A DNA stretch of 39,362 nucleotides. Origin: CAZYBG01 sp964645155 (GTDB lineage: Bacteria; Pseudomonadota; Alphaproteobacteria; Rhodobacterales; Rhodobacteraceae). The notes beneath the pieces are model-generated. The model searched no databases. It was not told where the DNA came from and saw only the letters and a list, made by a program, of their open reading frames with translations. The position numbers and the translations under genes were made by a program. This document shows, one piece after another, positions 9,853 to 18,014 of the stretch (positions within the stretch are counted from its first letter, which is position 1; each line of letters opens with the position of its first letter). The stretch covers positions 1 through 39,362 of the forward strand of contig CAZYBG010000027.1 in NCBI GenBank assembly GCA_964645155.1. The letters are read 5' to 3'.

Positions 9853-10482
9853 ATGAAAAACCCGCAGCATTCCCTGCCATCGGCCCCGATCGACCTGAAC
9901 GGCGTCGTGGTCTGGCCCGGCCACCTCGCGCCGCCCGCGCAGGCGGCGCTCGTCGCCGAGTTGCGGGCGGTCGCGGCGGCCGCACCGTTCCTTCGCCCGG
10001 TCACGCCGGCCGGCCGCGAGATGAGCGTAAGGATGACGGCCGCCGGGCGCTACGGCTGGATCTCCGACCGCGGCGGCTATCGCTACGCGGCGAGGCACCC
10101 AGGCGGCGCGCCCTGGCCGCCGATCCCGTCCGCCGTGCTCGCGGTCTGGCACCGGGTGACGGGCCTCGCGCGGGCGCCGGACTGCTGCCTGATCAATTTC
10201 TATGGCGAGGGCGCGCGGATGGGCCTGCATCAGGATCGCGACGAGGCGGACTTCGCCTGGCCGGTCGTGTCGATCTCGCTGGGCGACGAGGGGCTGTTCC
10301 GTGTCGGCGGGACGGTGCGCGGCGGCCGGACGGCCAGCCTCTGGCTGAAGTCCGGCGATGTCGCGATGCTGGCCGGGCCGGCGCGGCTCGCCTTCCACGG
10401 GGTCGACCGGATCCGGTTCCGGTCGTCGCAGCTGCTGCCGGAGGGCGGGCGCATCAACCTGACGCTGCGCGTTGTCGACTGA
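9853..10482 (+). CDS. alkB: AlkB-family Fe(II)/2-oxoglutarate-dependent dioxygenase
   Basis: Oxidative demethylase for alkylated bases (1-meA, 3-meC) in DNA or RNA. 209 residues. The iron ligands are visible as H126 and D128 in MGLHQDRDE and H182 in AFHGVD. The 2-oxoglutarate-binding RxNxTxR motif is R200-R206 (RINLTLR). The LINFYGEGARMGLHQD block is the typical AlkB core. The ribosome site is weak (ACGGCGG). The gene is divergent from dnaK, and its start lies only 22 bp past the -35 element of the dnaK promoter. No adaptive-response regulator (Ada) is adjacent. Substrate preference, repair or tRNA, cannot be read from sequence. Confidence 0.92.
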   Translation: MKNPQHSLPSAPIDLNGVVVWPGHLAPPAQAALVAELRAVAAAAPFLRPVTPAGREMSVRMTAAGRYGWISDRGGYRYAARHPGGAPWPPIPSAVLAVWHRVTGLARAPDCCLINFYGEGARMGLHQDRDEADFAWPVVSISLGDEGLFRVGGTVRGGRTASLWLKSGDVAMLAGPARLAFHGVDRIRFRSSQLLPEGGRINLTLRVVD

Positions 10483-10508
10483 GCCCCCGGCCGCACCACC
10501 CGGTCGCA

Positions 10509-11327
10509 CTACCTGCGGTTCCACGAGACCGAGGCATGCTGGCGCGTGAAGAAATGCCCGATGAGGCCGAGCATCACCATTCCGAGCGCCAGATAGAGCG
10601 GATAGGTGACGCTGGTGTAGTGCGGGTTGTAGTTCAGGAACACGAAACCCCGCGCCTGATCGATCGTGTGAAACAGCGGGTTCCAGGTGAAGTAGGGCAG
10701 GATGAAGCCGGGTATCGCGTTGGCGACGAACATCTTGCCCGAGAAGACGAGGTTCAGGCGCATGAAGACCATCTTGACGGCGTTAACGGGTACCGGTGCC
10801 CAGGGCTTCATGGCCGAGAAGACAAGCCCGATCGCCGAGCCCGCGAACCATGTCAGGAGGATCATCGACGCCGCCCGGATCGGCTCGTGGATGGTGATCG
10901 GCTGGATCGCCGCGTGGTAGACGAACAGGATCACGAAGATCGAGAGCAGCTGCAGGTAGAGCACGGCAAGCGCCGACGACGCGATTGCGATGATCGTGTT
11001 CATCGGCGCGTGCAGCATCATCTCCGATGTCGGGCCCGGCGCGCCGAAGGTGCCGCCCACCGACTTGTTGAAAGTCAGGAACAGGAACACCCCGCTCATC
11101 AGGTAGAGCAGGAAGTCGCCGCGGATCGCCGCCGCCCGAAGGCCGAGCACGTGGAACAGGGCGAGGAACAGGCCGACCATGAGAAGGGTCTGCAGGATGT
11201 TCGTCAGAAGGCCCAGACCGCCCGCCTTCTGGCCCTTGCGGATCTGGCGGACCGTGCTGTGATAGATCAGCTCCAGCGTGCCTGCGGCCGAGCTGGCGGT
11301 ATTGCGGTAGACGCGCTGCTCGAACAT
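10509..11327 (-). CDS. ABC-2 type polysaccharide/polyol phosphate export permease (KpsM/Wzm-like)
   Basis: Inner-membrane permease subunit of a capsule or O-antigen type ABC exporter. 272 residues, ATG 11327 with GAGG 8 bases upstream. About six hydrophobic segments are visible (for example LLTNILQTLLMVGLFLALF and YPLYLALGMVMLGLIGHFF). The C-terminal signature WNPLFHTIDQARGFVF matches the ABC2_membrane family. No ATPase partner is adjacent; the nearest KpsT is at 25525-26199. A second permease of the same superfamily is at 27509-28282, so this gene may serve a different polymer or borrow the same ATPase. It is divergent from cysQ. Confidence 0.88.
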   Translation of the reverse strand: MFEQRVYRNTASSAAGTLELIYHSTVRQIRKGQKAGGLGLLTNILQTLLMVGLFLALFHVLGLRAAAIRGDFLLYLMSGVFLFLTFNKSVGGTFGAPGPTSEMMLHAPMNTIIAIASSALAVLYLQLLSIFVILFVYHAAIQPITIHEPIRAASMILLTWFAGSAIGLVFSAMKPWAPVPVNAVKMVFMRLNLVFSGKMFVANAIPGFILPYFTWNPLFHTIDQARGFVFLNYNPHYTSVTYPLYLALGMVMLGLIGHFFTRQHASVSWNRR

Positions 11328-11413
11328 CTGTCTGGCCTCGAAGTCCCGGGCGGGGTTCAGCTTGCGCAGGGACAGCTTGCTGATCGGTTGACTGCATCAT
11401 AAGGAAGGCTCCG

Positions 11414-12235
11414 ATGCGAGACAACCAAGGCGGAAGAGTGGCGATGGACCATGGCCGGTTGACCGAAGTCCTGCGGCACCTCGCGCTCGAGGCGGGCGAG
11501 AAGATCATGGAGATCTACGGGGCCCCCGACTTCGAGGTCCGCGCCAAGTCCGACGCGAGCCCGGTAACCGAGGCCGACGAGGCAGCTGACGCCCTGATAG
11601 CGGCGGGCCTGCGGACGGCGTTTCCCGACACGCCGCTGGTGACCGAGGAGCAGGCCGCCACGCACGACCAGAGCGTCGCGACGTTCCTCATCGTCGACCC
11701 GCTGGACGGCACCAAGGAGTTCGTCCAGCGCCGCGGCGACTTCACGGTCAACATCGCCTATGTCGAGAACGGCGTGCCGCTTCGCGGCGTCGTCTACGCG
11801 CCGGCGAAGGGGCGCCTCTTCTACACCACCGCGAGCGGACAGGCCGTCGAGGAGGACGGCCCCTTCGGGGTGGTGCCGGGGCCGCTCCGGCCTCTGTCGG
11901 TGGCCACGCCCGACAACGGCGCGCTGACGGTCGTCGCGTCGAAGTCGCATCGTGACGCGGCGACCGACGACTACATCGCCCGCTACGCCGTCCGCGACAT
12001 GACGAGCGCGGGGTCCTCGCTGAAGTTCTGCCTTGTCGCCAGCGGAGAGGCCGATCTCTATCCGCGGCTCGGCCGGACGATGGAATGGGACACCGCGGCG
12101 GGCGATGCGGTGCTCCGCGGTGCCGGCGGCCGCGTCGTCCGGTTCGATGACCTGACGCCACTCGCCTACGGCAAGCCGGGCTTCGAGAACCCGTTCTTCA
12201 TCGCCCATGCGCCGGGTGTGGAGCTCAAGGCTTGA
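11414..12235 (+). CDS. cysQ: 3'(2'),5'-bisphosphate nucleotidase CysQ
   Basis: Mg-dependent phosphatase of the inositol monophosphatase superfamily that hydrolyses PAP, the by-product of PAPS-dependent sulfation, to AMP. Metal-site motifs are present in order: SPVTEADEAAD, LVTEEQ, the DPLDGTKEF signature and WDTAAGDAVLRGAGG. ATG 11414 has TAAGGA about 8 bases upstream and gives 273 residues. ATG 11444 (MDHGRLTEV) is an alternative that matches the usual N-terminus better but has a weaker site. It lies 36 bp before kdsB. Co-location with the sulfotransferase at 18015 suggests a role in recycling PAP for polysaccharide sulfation as well as general sulfur metabolism. Confidence 0.93.
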   Translation: MRDNQGGRVAMDHGRLTEVLRHLALEAGEKIMEIYGAPDFEVRAKSDASPVTEADEAADALIAAGLRTAFPDTPLVTEEQAATHDQSVATFLIVDPLDGTKEFVQRRGDFTVNIAYVENGVPLRGVVYAPAKGRLFYTTASGQAVEEDGPFGVVPGPLRPLSVATPDNGALTVVASKSHRDAATDDYIARYAVRDMTSAGSSLKFCLVASGEADLYPRLGRTMEWDTAAGDAVLRGAGGRVVRFDDLTPLAYGKPGFENPFFIAHAPGVELKA

Positions 12236-12271
12236 CCGGCAAGGCGGGCACGGCGACCGGATGCTGAGCCG

Positions 12272-13072
12272 ATGGCCGTCCTGATCGTCATCCCCGCGCG
12301 CTACGCCTCGGCCCGCTATCCGGGCAAGCCCCTGGTGCCGCTCCGCGGTGCGACCGGGGTCGCCAAGCCGCTGATCCAGCGGACGTGGGAAGCCGCCCGG
12401 GCCGTGCCGGGCATCGCCCGCGTGGTCGTCGCGACCGATGATGCGCGGATCGCGCGCGTGGCGGCCGGGTTCGGCGCCGACGTGGTGATGACCTCGCCCG
12501 AGGCCCGCAACGGCACCGAACGCTGCGCCGAGGCGATGACGCTTCTGGGCGGCAGCTGGGACGTCGTCGTCAATCTCCAGGGCGACGCGCCGCTGACCCC
12601 GCCTTGGTTTGTCGAGGCGCTCGTCGCCGCGCTTCGGGCAAGCCCGGAGGTCGAGGTGGCGACCCCGGTCCTCAAGACCGATGGCGCCGCGCTCGCCGGG
12701 TTCCGGGCCGACCGGGCCGCCGGCCGCGTCGGTGGCACGACGGCGGTCTTCGGTGCAGGCGGCCGGGCGCTCTACTTCTCCAAGGAAGTGATCCCCTATA
12801 CCGGGCGTGACTACCCGGCCGGAGCCGAGACGCCGGTGTTCCACCATGTCGGCGTCTACGCCTACCGCCCCGCCGCCCTCGCCGCCTTCAGGAGCTGGCC
12901 CGAAGGCCCGCTCGAGCGGCTCGAGGGGCTCGAGCAGCTGCGCTTTCTGGAGCACGGGCGGGCGGTTCTCTGCGTCGAGGTCGATGCGCTGGGCCGCCGG
13001 TTCTGGGAACTCAACAACCCCGTCGACGTTGGCCGGCTTGAGGAGATCATGGCCGAGGCGGGGCTGCCGTGA
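12272..13072 (+). CDS. kdsB: 3-deoxy-manno-octulosonate cytidylyltransferase (CMP-Kdo synthetase)
   Basis: Activates Kdo with CTP to CMP-Kdo for lipopolysaccharide core or the Kdo linker of capsules. 266 residues. The N-terminal nucleotide-binding motif IPARYASARYPGKPL is intact, followed by VVATDD, NGTERCAEA and NLQGDAPL, where the family usually has QGDEP. YFSKEVIPYTG and HHVGVYAYRP are also family hallmarks. The ribosome site is weak. The QGDAP substitution removes an acidic residue near the metal site; related KdsB proteins in capsule loci vary there, so activity is likely but not certain. It lies between cysQ and galU in the same orientation. Confidence 0.92.
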   Translation: MAVLIVIPARYASARYPGKPLVPLRGATGVAKPLIQRTWEAARAVPGIARVVVATDDARIARVAAGFGADVVMTSPEARNGTERCAEAMTLLGGSWDVVVNLQGDAPLTPPWFVEALVAALRASPEVEVATPVLKTDGAALAGFRADRAAGRVGGTTAVFGAGGRALYFSKEVIPYTGRDYPAGAETPVFHHVGVYAYRPAALAAFRSWPEGPLERLEGLEQLRFLEHGRAVLCVEVDALGRRFWELNNPVDVGRLEEIMAEAGLP

Positions 13073-13083
13073 TGCCCCTAGGG

Positions 13084-13099
13084 GCGCCTGGGCAGGCGC
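13084..13099 (+). terminator. Possible hairpin after kdsB
   Basis: GCGCCT-GGGC-AGGCGC forms a 6-bp stem with a 4-base loop 12 bases past the kdsB stop. It is preceded by the palindrome CCCCTAGGGG (13076-13085). No T-run follows. The rest of the 153-bp spacer to galU also contains TCACAAAGTGA (13129-13139), a short inverted repeat that may be an operator. Confidence 0.35.
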
Positions 13100-13225
13100 G
13101 AAACCGCCGGGCTTTGGTGGGATTTTCGTCACAAAGTGATGCGACACACATGCCGAACCCGCCTGGCCTGTGATATGCACGGCCCATTGGCCGCTGGGAT
13201 TTGAGAACGGACGGAGTTGGCGATC

Positions 13226-14119
13226 ATGAAGCGCAAGGTGACCAAGGCGATCTTCCCGGTGGCAGGACTCGGGACACGCTTCCTGCCGGCAACCAAGTCG
13301 ATCCCGAAGGAGATCATGACGCTCGTCGACCGGCCGCTGATCCAGTACGCGATCGACGAGGCGCGCGAGGCCGGCATCAAGGAATTCATCTTCGTCACGT
13401 CGCGCGGCAAGGGCGCGCTCGAGGACTACTTCGACCACGCGCCCGAACTTGAAAGCGCGCTGCGCCGGTCCGGCAAGACCGAGCTTCTCGAGGCGCTGAA
13501 ATCGACCAACATGGAATCCGGCGCCATCGCCTATATCCGCCAGCACCGCGCCCTCGGCCTCGGGCACGCCGTGTGGTGCGGCCGCCGTCTCGTTGGTGAA
13601 GAGCCGTTCGCGGTGATCCTGCCCGACGACGTCATCGCCTCGGAGAAGTCCTGCCTTGCCGAGATGGTCGAGGCCCATGCCGAGACCGGCGGCAACATCG
13701 TCGCCGCGATGGAGGTGCCGACCGAAAAGACCTCGGCCTACGGCATTCTCGACATCGCGTCCGAGAGCGGGCAACTCGTCAAGGTCAGGGGCATGGTCGA
13801 GAAGCCGCGTGCGGGCGAGGCGCCGTCCAACCTCGCCGTCATCGGGCGCTACGTGCTCACCCCGAACGTGCTCAACAACCTCAACCGCATGAAGGGCGGG
13901 GCGGGCGGCGAGATCCAGTTGACCGATGCGATCGCCGAGGAGATCGCGACCTCGGGCAACGTCTACGGCTTCCGGTTCCGCGGCCAGCGGTTCGACTGCG
14001 GCTCGAAGGCGGGCTTCCTGCAGGCGACCGTGGCCTTCGGCCTGGCGCGGGACGATCTCGGCCCCGAGTTCTGGGCCTTCCTGACCGAGATGGTCTCGAT
14101 GCGGAAGGCGGCGCAATAG
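13226..14119 (+). CDS. galU: UTP-glucose-1-phosphate uridylyltransferase
   Basis: Makes UDP-glucose for glycan synthesis. The ATG at 13226 (MKRKVTKAIFPVAGLGTRFL) has ACGGAG 9 bases upstream and gives 297 residues. A TTG at 13217 in frame abuts the ribosome site and is rejected. The family motifs GLGTRFLPATKSIPKEM-like (here PKEIM), PDDVI, GMVEKP and a GGEIQLTDAI block are present; RFDCGSKAGFLQA is near the end. It is followed within 53 bp by the first of two tandem glycosyltransferases, so they may share a transcript. Confidence 0.97.
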   Translation: MKRKVTKAIFPVAGLGTRFLPATKSIPKEIMTLVDRPLIQYAIDEAREAGIKEFIFVTSRGKGALEDYFDHAPELESALRRSGKTELLEALKSTNMESGAIAYIRQHRALGLGHAVWCGRRLVGEEPFAVILPDDVIASEKSCLAEMVEAHAETGGNIVAAMEVPTEKTSAYGILDIASESGQLVKVRGMVEKPRAGEAPSNLAVIGRYVLTPNVLNNLNRMKGGAGGEIQLTDAIAEEIATSGNVYGFRFRGQRFDCGSKAGFLQATVAFGLARDDLGPEFWAFLTEMVSMRKAAQ

Positions 14120-14172
14120 ACCGCCCGGAGGCGCCGCGCGCGGTTCCGACGGGCCGGGGTGGCGCAGGAGCG

Positions 14173-15177
14173 CTGGTCGACGCCTACCGACTTCGATGGA
14201 AGCGCCGGCGCTATCTTTGGCGTGCCTTCGCGAGGCGCGGCGAGCTTCGCGCCGTAGCCGACCGCACCGCGGCGATCGGCGAACGGACCGTTCTCTGCTT
14301 CATGACCGTCCGGAACGAGGCCGACCGGCTGCCGCACTTCCTCGCGCATCATCGCCGGCTGGGTGTCGGGCACTTTCTGGTGGTCGACAACGGCAGCACC
14401 GACGGCACGGCGCAGATCCTGCGCGACGCCCCCGATGTCTCGCTCTGGGCGACCACGGCGAGCTACCGGGCGTCCCGCTTCGGGGTCGACTGGCTGACCT
14501 GGCTGATGATCCGCCACGGCCATGGCCGCTGGTGCCTCACCCTCGATGCCGACGAGATCCTGGTCTATCCGGGCTGGGAGGAACGGCCCCTGGCGGCGCT
14601 GACAGCCTGGCTTGAGGCGCGGCGGATCGAAGGCATGGGCGCGCTGCTTCTCGACATGTATCCCGAGGGTCCGGTCGGCGCCGGCCGCTACCGCCCGGGC
14701 GACGACCCGTTCACGACGCTTTCATGGTTCGACGCCGGCCCCTATGCCGCCCGGCGCCAGCAGCCGCTCGGCAACCTCTGGGTGCAGGGCGGCGCGCGGG
14801 CGCGGGCGTTCTTCGCCGACGCGCCGCAGCGCGCCCCCACGCTCAACAAGCTTCCGCTGATGAAATGGAACCGGCGCTGGGTCTACGTGAACTCCACCCA
14901 TGCAGTGCTGCCGCCGCGGCTCAACCAGCTCTATGGCGGGCCGGGCGGCGATGCGCCGAGCGGCATTCTCCTCCACACCAAGTTCCTGCCGCTGGCCATC
15001 GCGCGCGCCGCCGAGGAGAGGGCGCGGGGCGAGCATTTCAACGATCCGGCAGCCTTTGCGGCCTATTATGACGCGATCGCGGCTGGCCCGACCCTCTGGA
15101 CACCGCAGTCGGTGCGCTACCAGGGCTGGAGGCAACTCGTCGAACTGGGGCTGATGGCTGATGGCGGCTGGCGGTGA
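14173..15177 (+). CDS. Glycosyltransferase family 2-like protein, non-canonical start
   Basis: Predicted glycosyltransferase of the Glyco_tranf_2_4 type. Motifs are CFMTVRNEADRLPHFL, VVDNGSTDGT and the metal-binding LDADE, then NKLPLMKWNRRWVYVNSTHA. The first ATG in frame is 14302, but the 43 residues before it (VDAYRLRWKRRRYLWRAF and onward) align with the N-terminus of the neighbouring paralogue (RLIESYRLRLQRKRWRFRAL). Back to the galU stop, this frame has no ATG, GTG or TTG before 14302. A CTG at 14173, next to an AGGAG sequence with very short spacing, would give 334 residues against 336 in the paralogue. I annotate that extent; ATG 14302 is the conservative alternative. The acceptor and sugar are unknown. 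Confidence 0.8.
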   Translation: MVDAYRLRWKRRRYLWRAFARRGELRAVADRTAAIGERTVLCFMTVRNEADRLPHFLAHHRRLGVGHFLVVDNGSTDGTAQILRDAPDVSLWATTASYRASRFGVDWLTWLMIRHGHGRWCLTLDADEILVYPGWEERPLAALTAWLEARRIEGMGALLLDMYPEGPVGAGRYRPGDDPFTTLSWFDAGPYAARRQQPLGNLWVQGGARARAFFADAPQRAPTLNKLPLMKWNRRWVYVNSTHAVLPPRLNQLYGGPGGDAPSGILLHTKFLPLAIARAAEERARGEHFNDPAAFAAYYDAIAAGPTLWTPQSVRYQGWRQLVELGLMADGGWR

Positions 15178-15182
15178 GGCTG

Positions 15183-15211
15183 TTTACGCAGCCCGTGCGG
15201 CCCACTATTCT
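15183..15211 (+). promoter_or_regulatory. Possible sigma-70 promoter before the second glycosyltransferase
   Basis: TTTACG (15183-15188) and TATTCT (15206-15211) are separated by 17 bases and each matches 4 of 6 consensus positions. It lies in the 129-bp spacer between the two glycosyltransferase genes, giving a leader of about 90 bases. Confidence 0.35.
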
Positions 15212-15306
15212 GTGGCTGCTTCGGGCCCGACCACCACAAAAGGCGCTCCGGGCACCGTCGCAGGCCGTCGTTTCCGGCCGGTGACGGCGGATTACGAGGA
15301 ACCTGT

Positions 15307-16317
15307 GTGCGCCTGATCGAGTCCTACCGGCTGAGGCTGCAACGCAAGCGCTGGCGGTTCCGTGCGCTCCGCAAGCGGCGGGAACTCGTCCCGGCGACAG
15401 ACCGCACCTCCTCGATCGGTGCGTCTGATCTGCTGCTGTTCTGCACCGTCCGCAACGAACGGTCGCGGCTGCCCTACTTCCTCGACTACTACCGGACGAT
15501 CGGCATCGCGCACTTCCTGATCGTCGACAACGGGTCCGACGATGGCACGGGCGCGTTTCTCGCGGCCCAGCCCGACGTCTCGGCATGGTCGACGACGGCA
15601 AGCTACCGGCGGGCGCGCTATGGGACCGACTGGATGAACTGGCTGCTGGCGCGACATGGCCATGGCCACTGGTGCCTGACAGTCGATGCCGACGAGTTTC
15701 TCGTCTACCCGTTCTGCGACACCCGGCCGCTCGCCGCGCTGACCGACTGGCTCGATGCCGGCGGCGTCCGCAGCTTTTCGGCGATGCTGATCGACATGTA
15801 CCCCAAGACCCCGATCGGGGCAGAGCCCTGTGCCGAAGGGCGCAATCCGTTCGAGATCGCCGGCTGGTTCGACAGCGGCAACTACACCTACCGGCGGAAT
15901 CCGCTTCTGGGCGAGCTCTGGATCCAGGGTGGCCCGCGCGCGCGGGCCTTCTTCGGCGATACGCCGGAAAAGGCGCCCGCGCTCAACAAGATCCCGCTGG
16001 TGCGGTGGCACCGCAGCTATACCTACGTGAATTCGACGCATGCGCTGCTGCCGCGCGGCCTGAACCTCGTCTACGACCAGTCCGGCGGCGAGAAGACGGC
16101 GGGCTGCCTGCTGCATGCCAAGCTAATCGACACCTTCGGCAGCAAGGCGCTTGAGGAACTGCAGCGGCGCCAGCACTATGCCGCCGGCCACGAATACCGC
16201 GCCTATGCCGCGGCCCTCGGACCTGAGACGACGCTGTGGAACAAGTGGAGCGAGCGGTACGTGAACTGGCGGCAGCTCGAGATCCTCGGCCTCATGTCGA
16301 AGGGGAACTGGGCATGA
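15307..16317 (+). CDS. Glycosyltransferase family 2-like protein (paralogue of the preceding gene)
   Basis: 336 residues from GTG 15307, with GAGGA 6 bases upstream. It has a basic N-terminus (RLRLQRKRWRFRALRKRR), LFCTVRNERSRLPYFLDYY, IVDNGSDDGT, the metal-binding VDADEFLVYP at 126-135, and PALNKIPLVRWHRSYTYVNS. The order and wording of motifs are the same as in 14173-15177, so the pair arose by tandem duplication and has since diverged. No transmembrane segment is evident, so it is probably cytoplasmic or peripheral. Its stop overlaps the next start (ATGA), indicating translational coupling with the GT14-like gene. The donor sugar cannot be told from sequence. Confidence 0.85.
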   Translation: MRLIESYRLRLQRKRWRFRALRKRRELVPATDRTSSIGASDLLLFCTVRNERSRLPYFLDYYRTIGIAHFLIVDNGSDDGTGAFLAAQPDVSAWSTTASYRRARYGTDWMNWLLARHGHGHWCLTVDADEFLVYPFCDTRPLAALTDWLDAGGVRSFSAMLIDMYPKTPIGAEPCAEGRNPFEIAGWFDSGNYTYRRNPLLGELWIQGGPRARAFFGDTPEKAPALNKIPLVRWHRSYTYVNSTHALLPRGLNLVYDQSGGEKTAGCLLHAKLIDTFGSKALEELQRRQHYAAGHEYRAYAAALGPETTLWNKWSERYVNWRQLEILGLMSKGNWA

Positions 16318-18008
16318 GCGTGGGCTTCCTGATGCTCGCCCATGCCTCGCTAGACCGCGGCGCGCAGGTCGCGCGCCACTGGGCCGAAAGCGGCTGCCCG
16401 GTCGTCATACACCTCGACGGCAGCGTCGCGGCGGCGGATCATGCCCGCTTCCAGCGGCGCCTTTCGACGCTTGCGAACGTGCGCTTCGCCCGGCGGCACA
16501 ATTGTGAATGGGGAACCTGGTCGATCGTCGCGGCGACAATCGCCGCGGCGGAGTGCATGCTGGAGGAGTTTCCGGAGGTCCGGCACGTCTTCCTGGCCTC
16601 GGGCTCGTGCCTGCCGCTCAGGCCGCTGCCGGAGCTTTGCGCCTATCTAGGGGCGCGGCCCGATGTGGATTTCATCGAGAGCGTCGACAGCGGCGAGGTC
16701 GCGTGGGCGACCGGCGGGCTCGATGTCGAGCGGTTCGACCTGCGCTTTCCGTTCTCGTGGAAACGGCAGCGCCGCCTGTTCGACGGCTACGTCCGCCTGC
16801 AGCGGCGGCTCGACATCCGCCGGCGGCGGCCGGAAGGACTGGTGCCGCATCTCGGATCGCAATGGTGGTGCCTGACGCGGGCCACGCTGGCCGCGATCCT
16901 GGCCGATCCCGACCGGCCGCGCATCGACCGCTACTTTCGCCGCGTCTGGATTCCCGACGAGGCGTATTTCCAGACGCTCGCGCGGCGGCACGGCCGCACC
17001 ATCGAAAGCCGCTCGCTGACGCTGTCGAAGTTCGACCACCAGGGCAGGCCGCATGTCTTCTACGACGACCACCTGCAGCTCCTGCGCCGGTCGGACTGCT
17101 TTGTCGCCCGCAAGATCTGGCCGGCGGCCGATCTGCTCTATCGCAGCTTCCTGTCGAACGACCCCAAGGTCACCGGCAACGCCGAGCCCAACCCGGCCAA
17201 GATCAACAAGCTCTTCTCGCGGACGACGGAGCAGCGCGTGCGGGGGCGGGCTGGCCTGCGCATGCAGAGCCGCTTCCTGCGCCCCGACTGGGAGGAGGGC
17301 AGGACCGCCGCGCCCTATTCCATGCTCTGCGGCTTTGCCGAGCTTTTCGAGGGCTTCGAGGACTGGCTGGGCAAGTCGATCGGCACCCGGGTGCACGGCC
17401 ATCTCTTCGCACCCGAGGGCGTGGGGTTCGCGGGTGGCGAGCCGGTCTACAACGGCGGCCTCTCCGCCAGCGCGGCGCTGCGCGACTACGACCCGGAGGG
17501 GTTTCTGACGAACCTGATCTGGAACACCCGCGGCGAACGGCAGTGCTTTCAGTTCGGGCCTGCCGACAGGCAGCGCGTGGCGCGCTTCGCGGCCTACGAC
17601 CGCAACGCGCAGATCGCCCTTATCGCCGGCGCGTGGCTGGTTCCGCTTATGGGCGAAAGTGCCGACTTCCGCGCCCGCCGGGCACGCGCCGCGACCCTGC
17701 AGCGGGTCGAGGCCAGGCATCTCGCCCTGCTCCGGCGGAACGACGTGCGGGCGCGGGTCCGCATCTGGTCGCTGGCCGAATTCTTCGAAGCGCCTGCGGA
17801 CATCCTTCAGGAGGTGCTGGACGAGATGGCGCCGCGGTCGGGCCGCCGGCTGGCCGAGGTGCCGCGCATCGTCGATCTGGCGGCGCTTCCGGCCTTCCTG
17901 CAGCGGCTCCGCAATGCCGGCATGGACCCCCATCTCGCGGGCGATTTCCCGCCCGTCATCGCACCGACCGCGCATGACGGCGGCGCGTTCGCCTCGGCGG
18001 CGCGCTGA
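16314..18008 (+). CDS. Beta-1,6-N-acetylglucosaminyltransferase-like (GT14/Branch) protein with a C-terminal extension
   Basis: 564 residues from ATG 16314, with AAGGGG 8 bases upstream. The N-terminal 270 residues look like the Branch (GT14) family: FLMLAHAS, VIHLDGS, HNCEWGTWSIV, VFLASGSCLPLRP, GSQWWCLTR and WIPDEAYFQTL. The C-terminal 290 residues (from about YDDHLQLLRRSDCFVARKIWP) form a separate region I recognise only as a domain of unknown function found in Rhodobacterales proteins of this layout (I believe DUF5927/5928, not checked). The family transfers GlcNAc or xylose to glycans in eukaryotes; the bacterial substrate is unknown. It overlaps the upstream gene by 4 bp and sits 6 bp before the sulfotransferase, so the three form one unit. 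Confidence 0.82.
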   Translation: MSVGFLMLAHASLDRGAQVARHWAESGCPVVIHLDGSVAAADHARFQRRLSTLANVRFARRHNCEWGTWSIVAATIAAAECMLEEFPEVRHVFLASGSCLPLRPLPELCAYLGARPDVDFIESVDSGEVAWATGGLDVERFDLRFPFSWKRQRRLFDGYVRLQRRLDIRRRRPEGLVPHLGSQWWCLTRATLAAILADPDRPRIDRYFRRVWIPDEAYFQTLARRHGRTIESRSLTLSKFDHQGRPHVFYDDHLQLLRRSDCFVARKIWPAADLLYRSFLSNDPKVTGNAEPNPAKINKLFSRTTEQRVRGRAGLRMQSRFLRPDWEEGRTAAPYSMLCGFAELFEGFEDWLGKSIGTRVHGHLFAPEGVGFAGGEPVYNGGLSASAALRDYDPEGFLTNLIWNTRGERQCFQFGPADRQRVARFAAYDRNAQIALIAGAWLVPLMGESADFRARRARAATLQRVEARHLALLRRNDVRARVRIWSLAEFFEAPADILQEVLDEMAPRSGRRLAEVPRIVDLAALPAFLQRLRNAGMDPHLAGDFPPVIAPTAHDGGAFASAAR

Positions 18009-18014
18009 GGCGGC

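Noticed and set aside
11358..11380. Direct repeat CAGCTTGC (11358 and 11373) upstream of cysQ
   Set aside because: Two 8-mers 15 bp apart in GC-rich DNA can arise by chance and no function can be supported.
13217..13225. TTG start for galU 9 bases upstream
   Set aside because: The GGAG site touches this codon, whereas ATG 13226 has correct spacing.
11357..14116. 919-residue minus-strand reading frame across cysQ, kdsB and galU
   Set aside because: It spans three well-supported genes on the other strand and matches no family.
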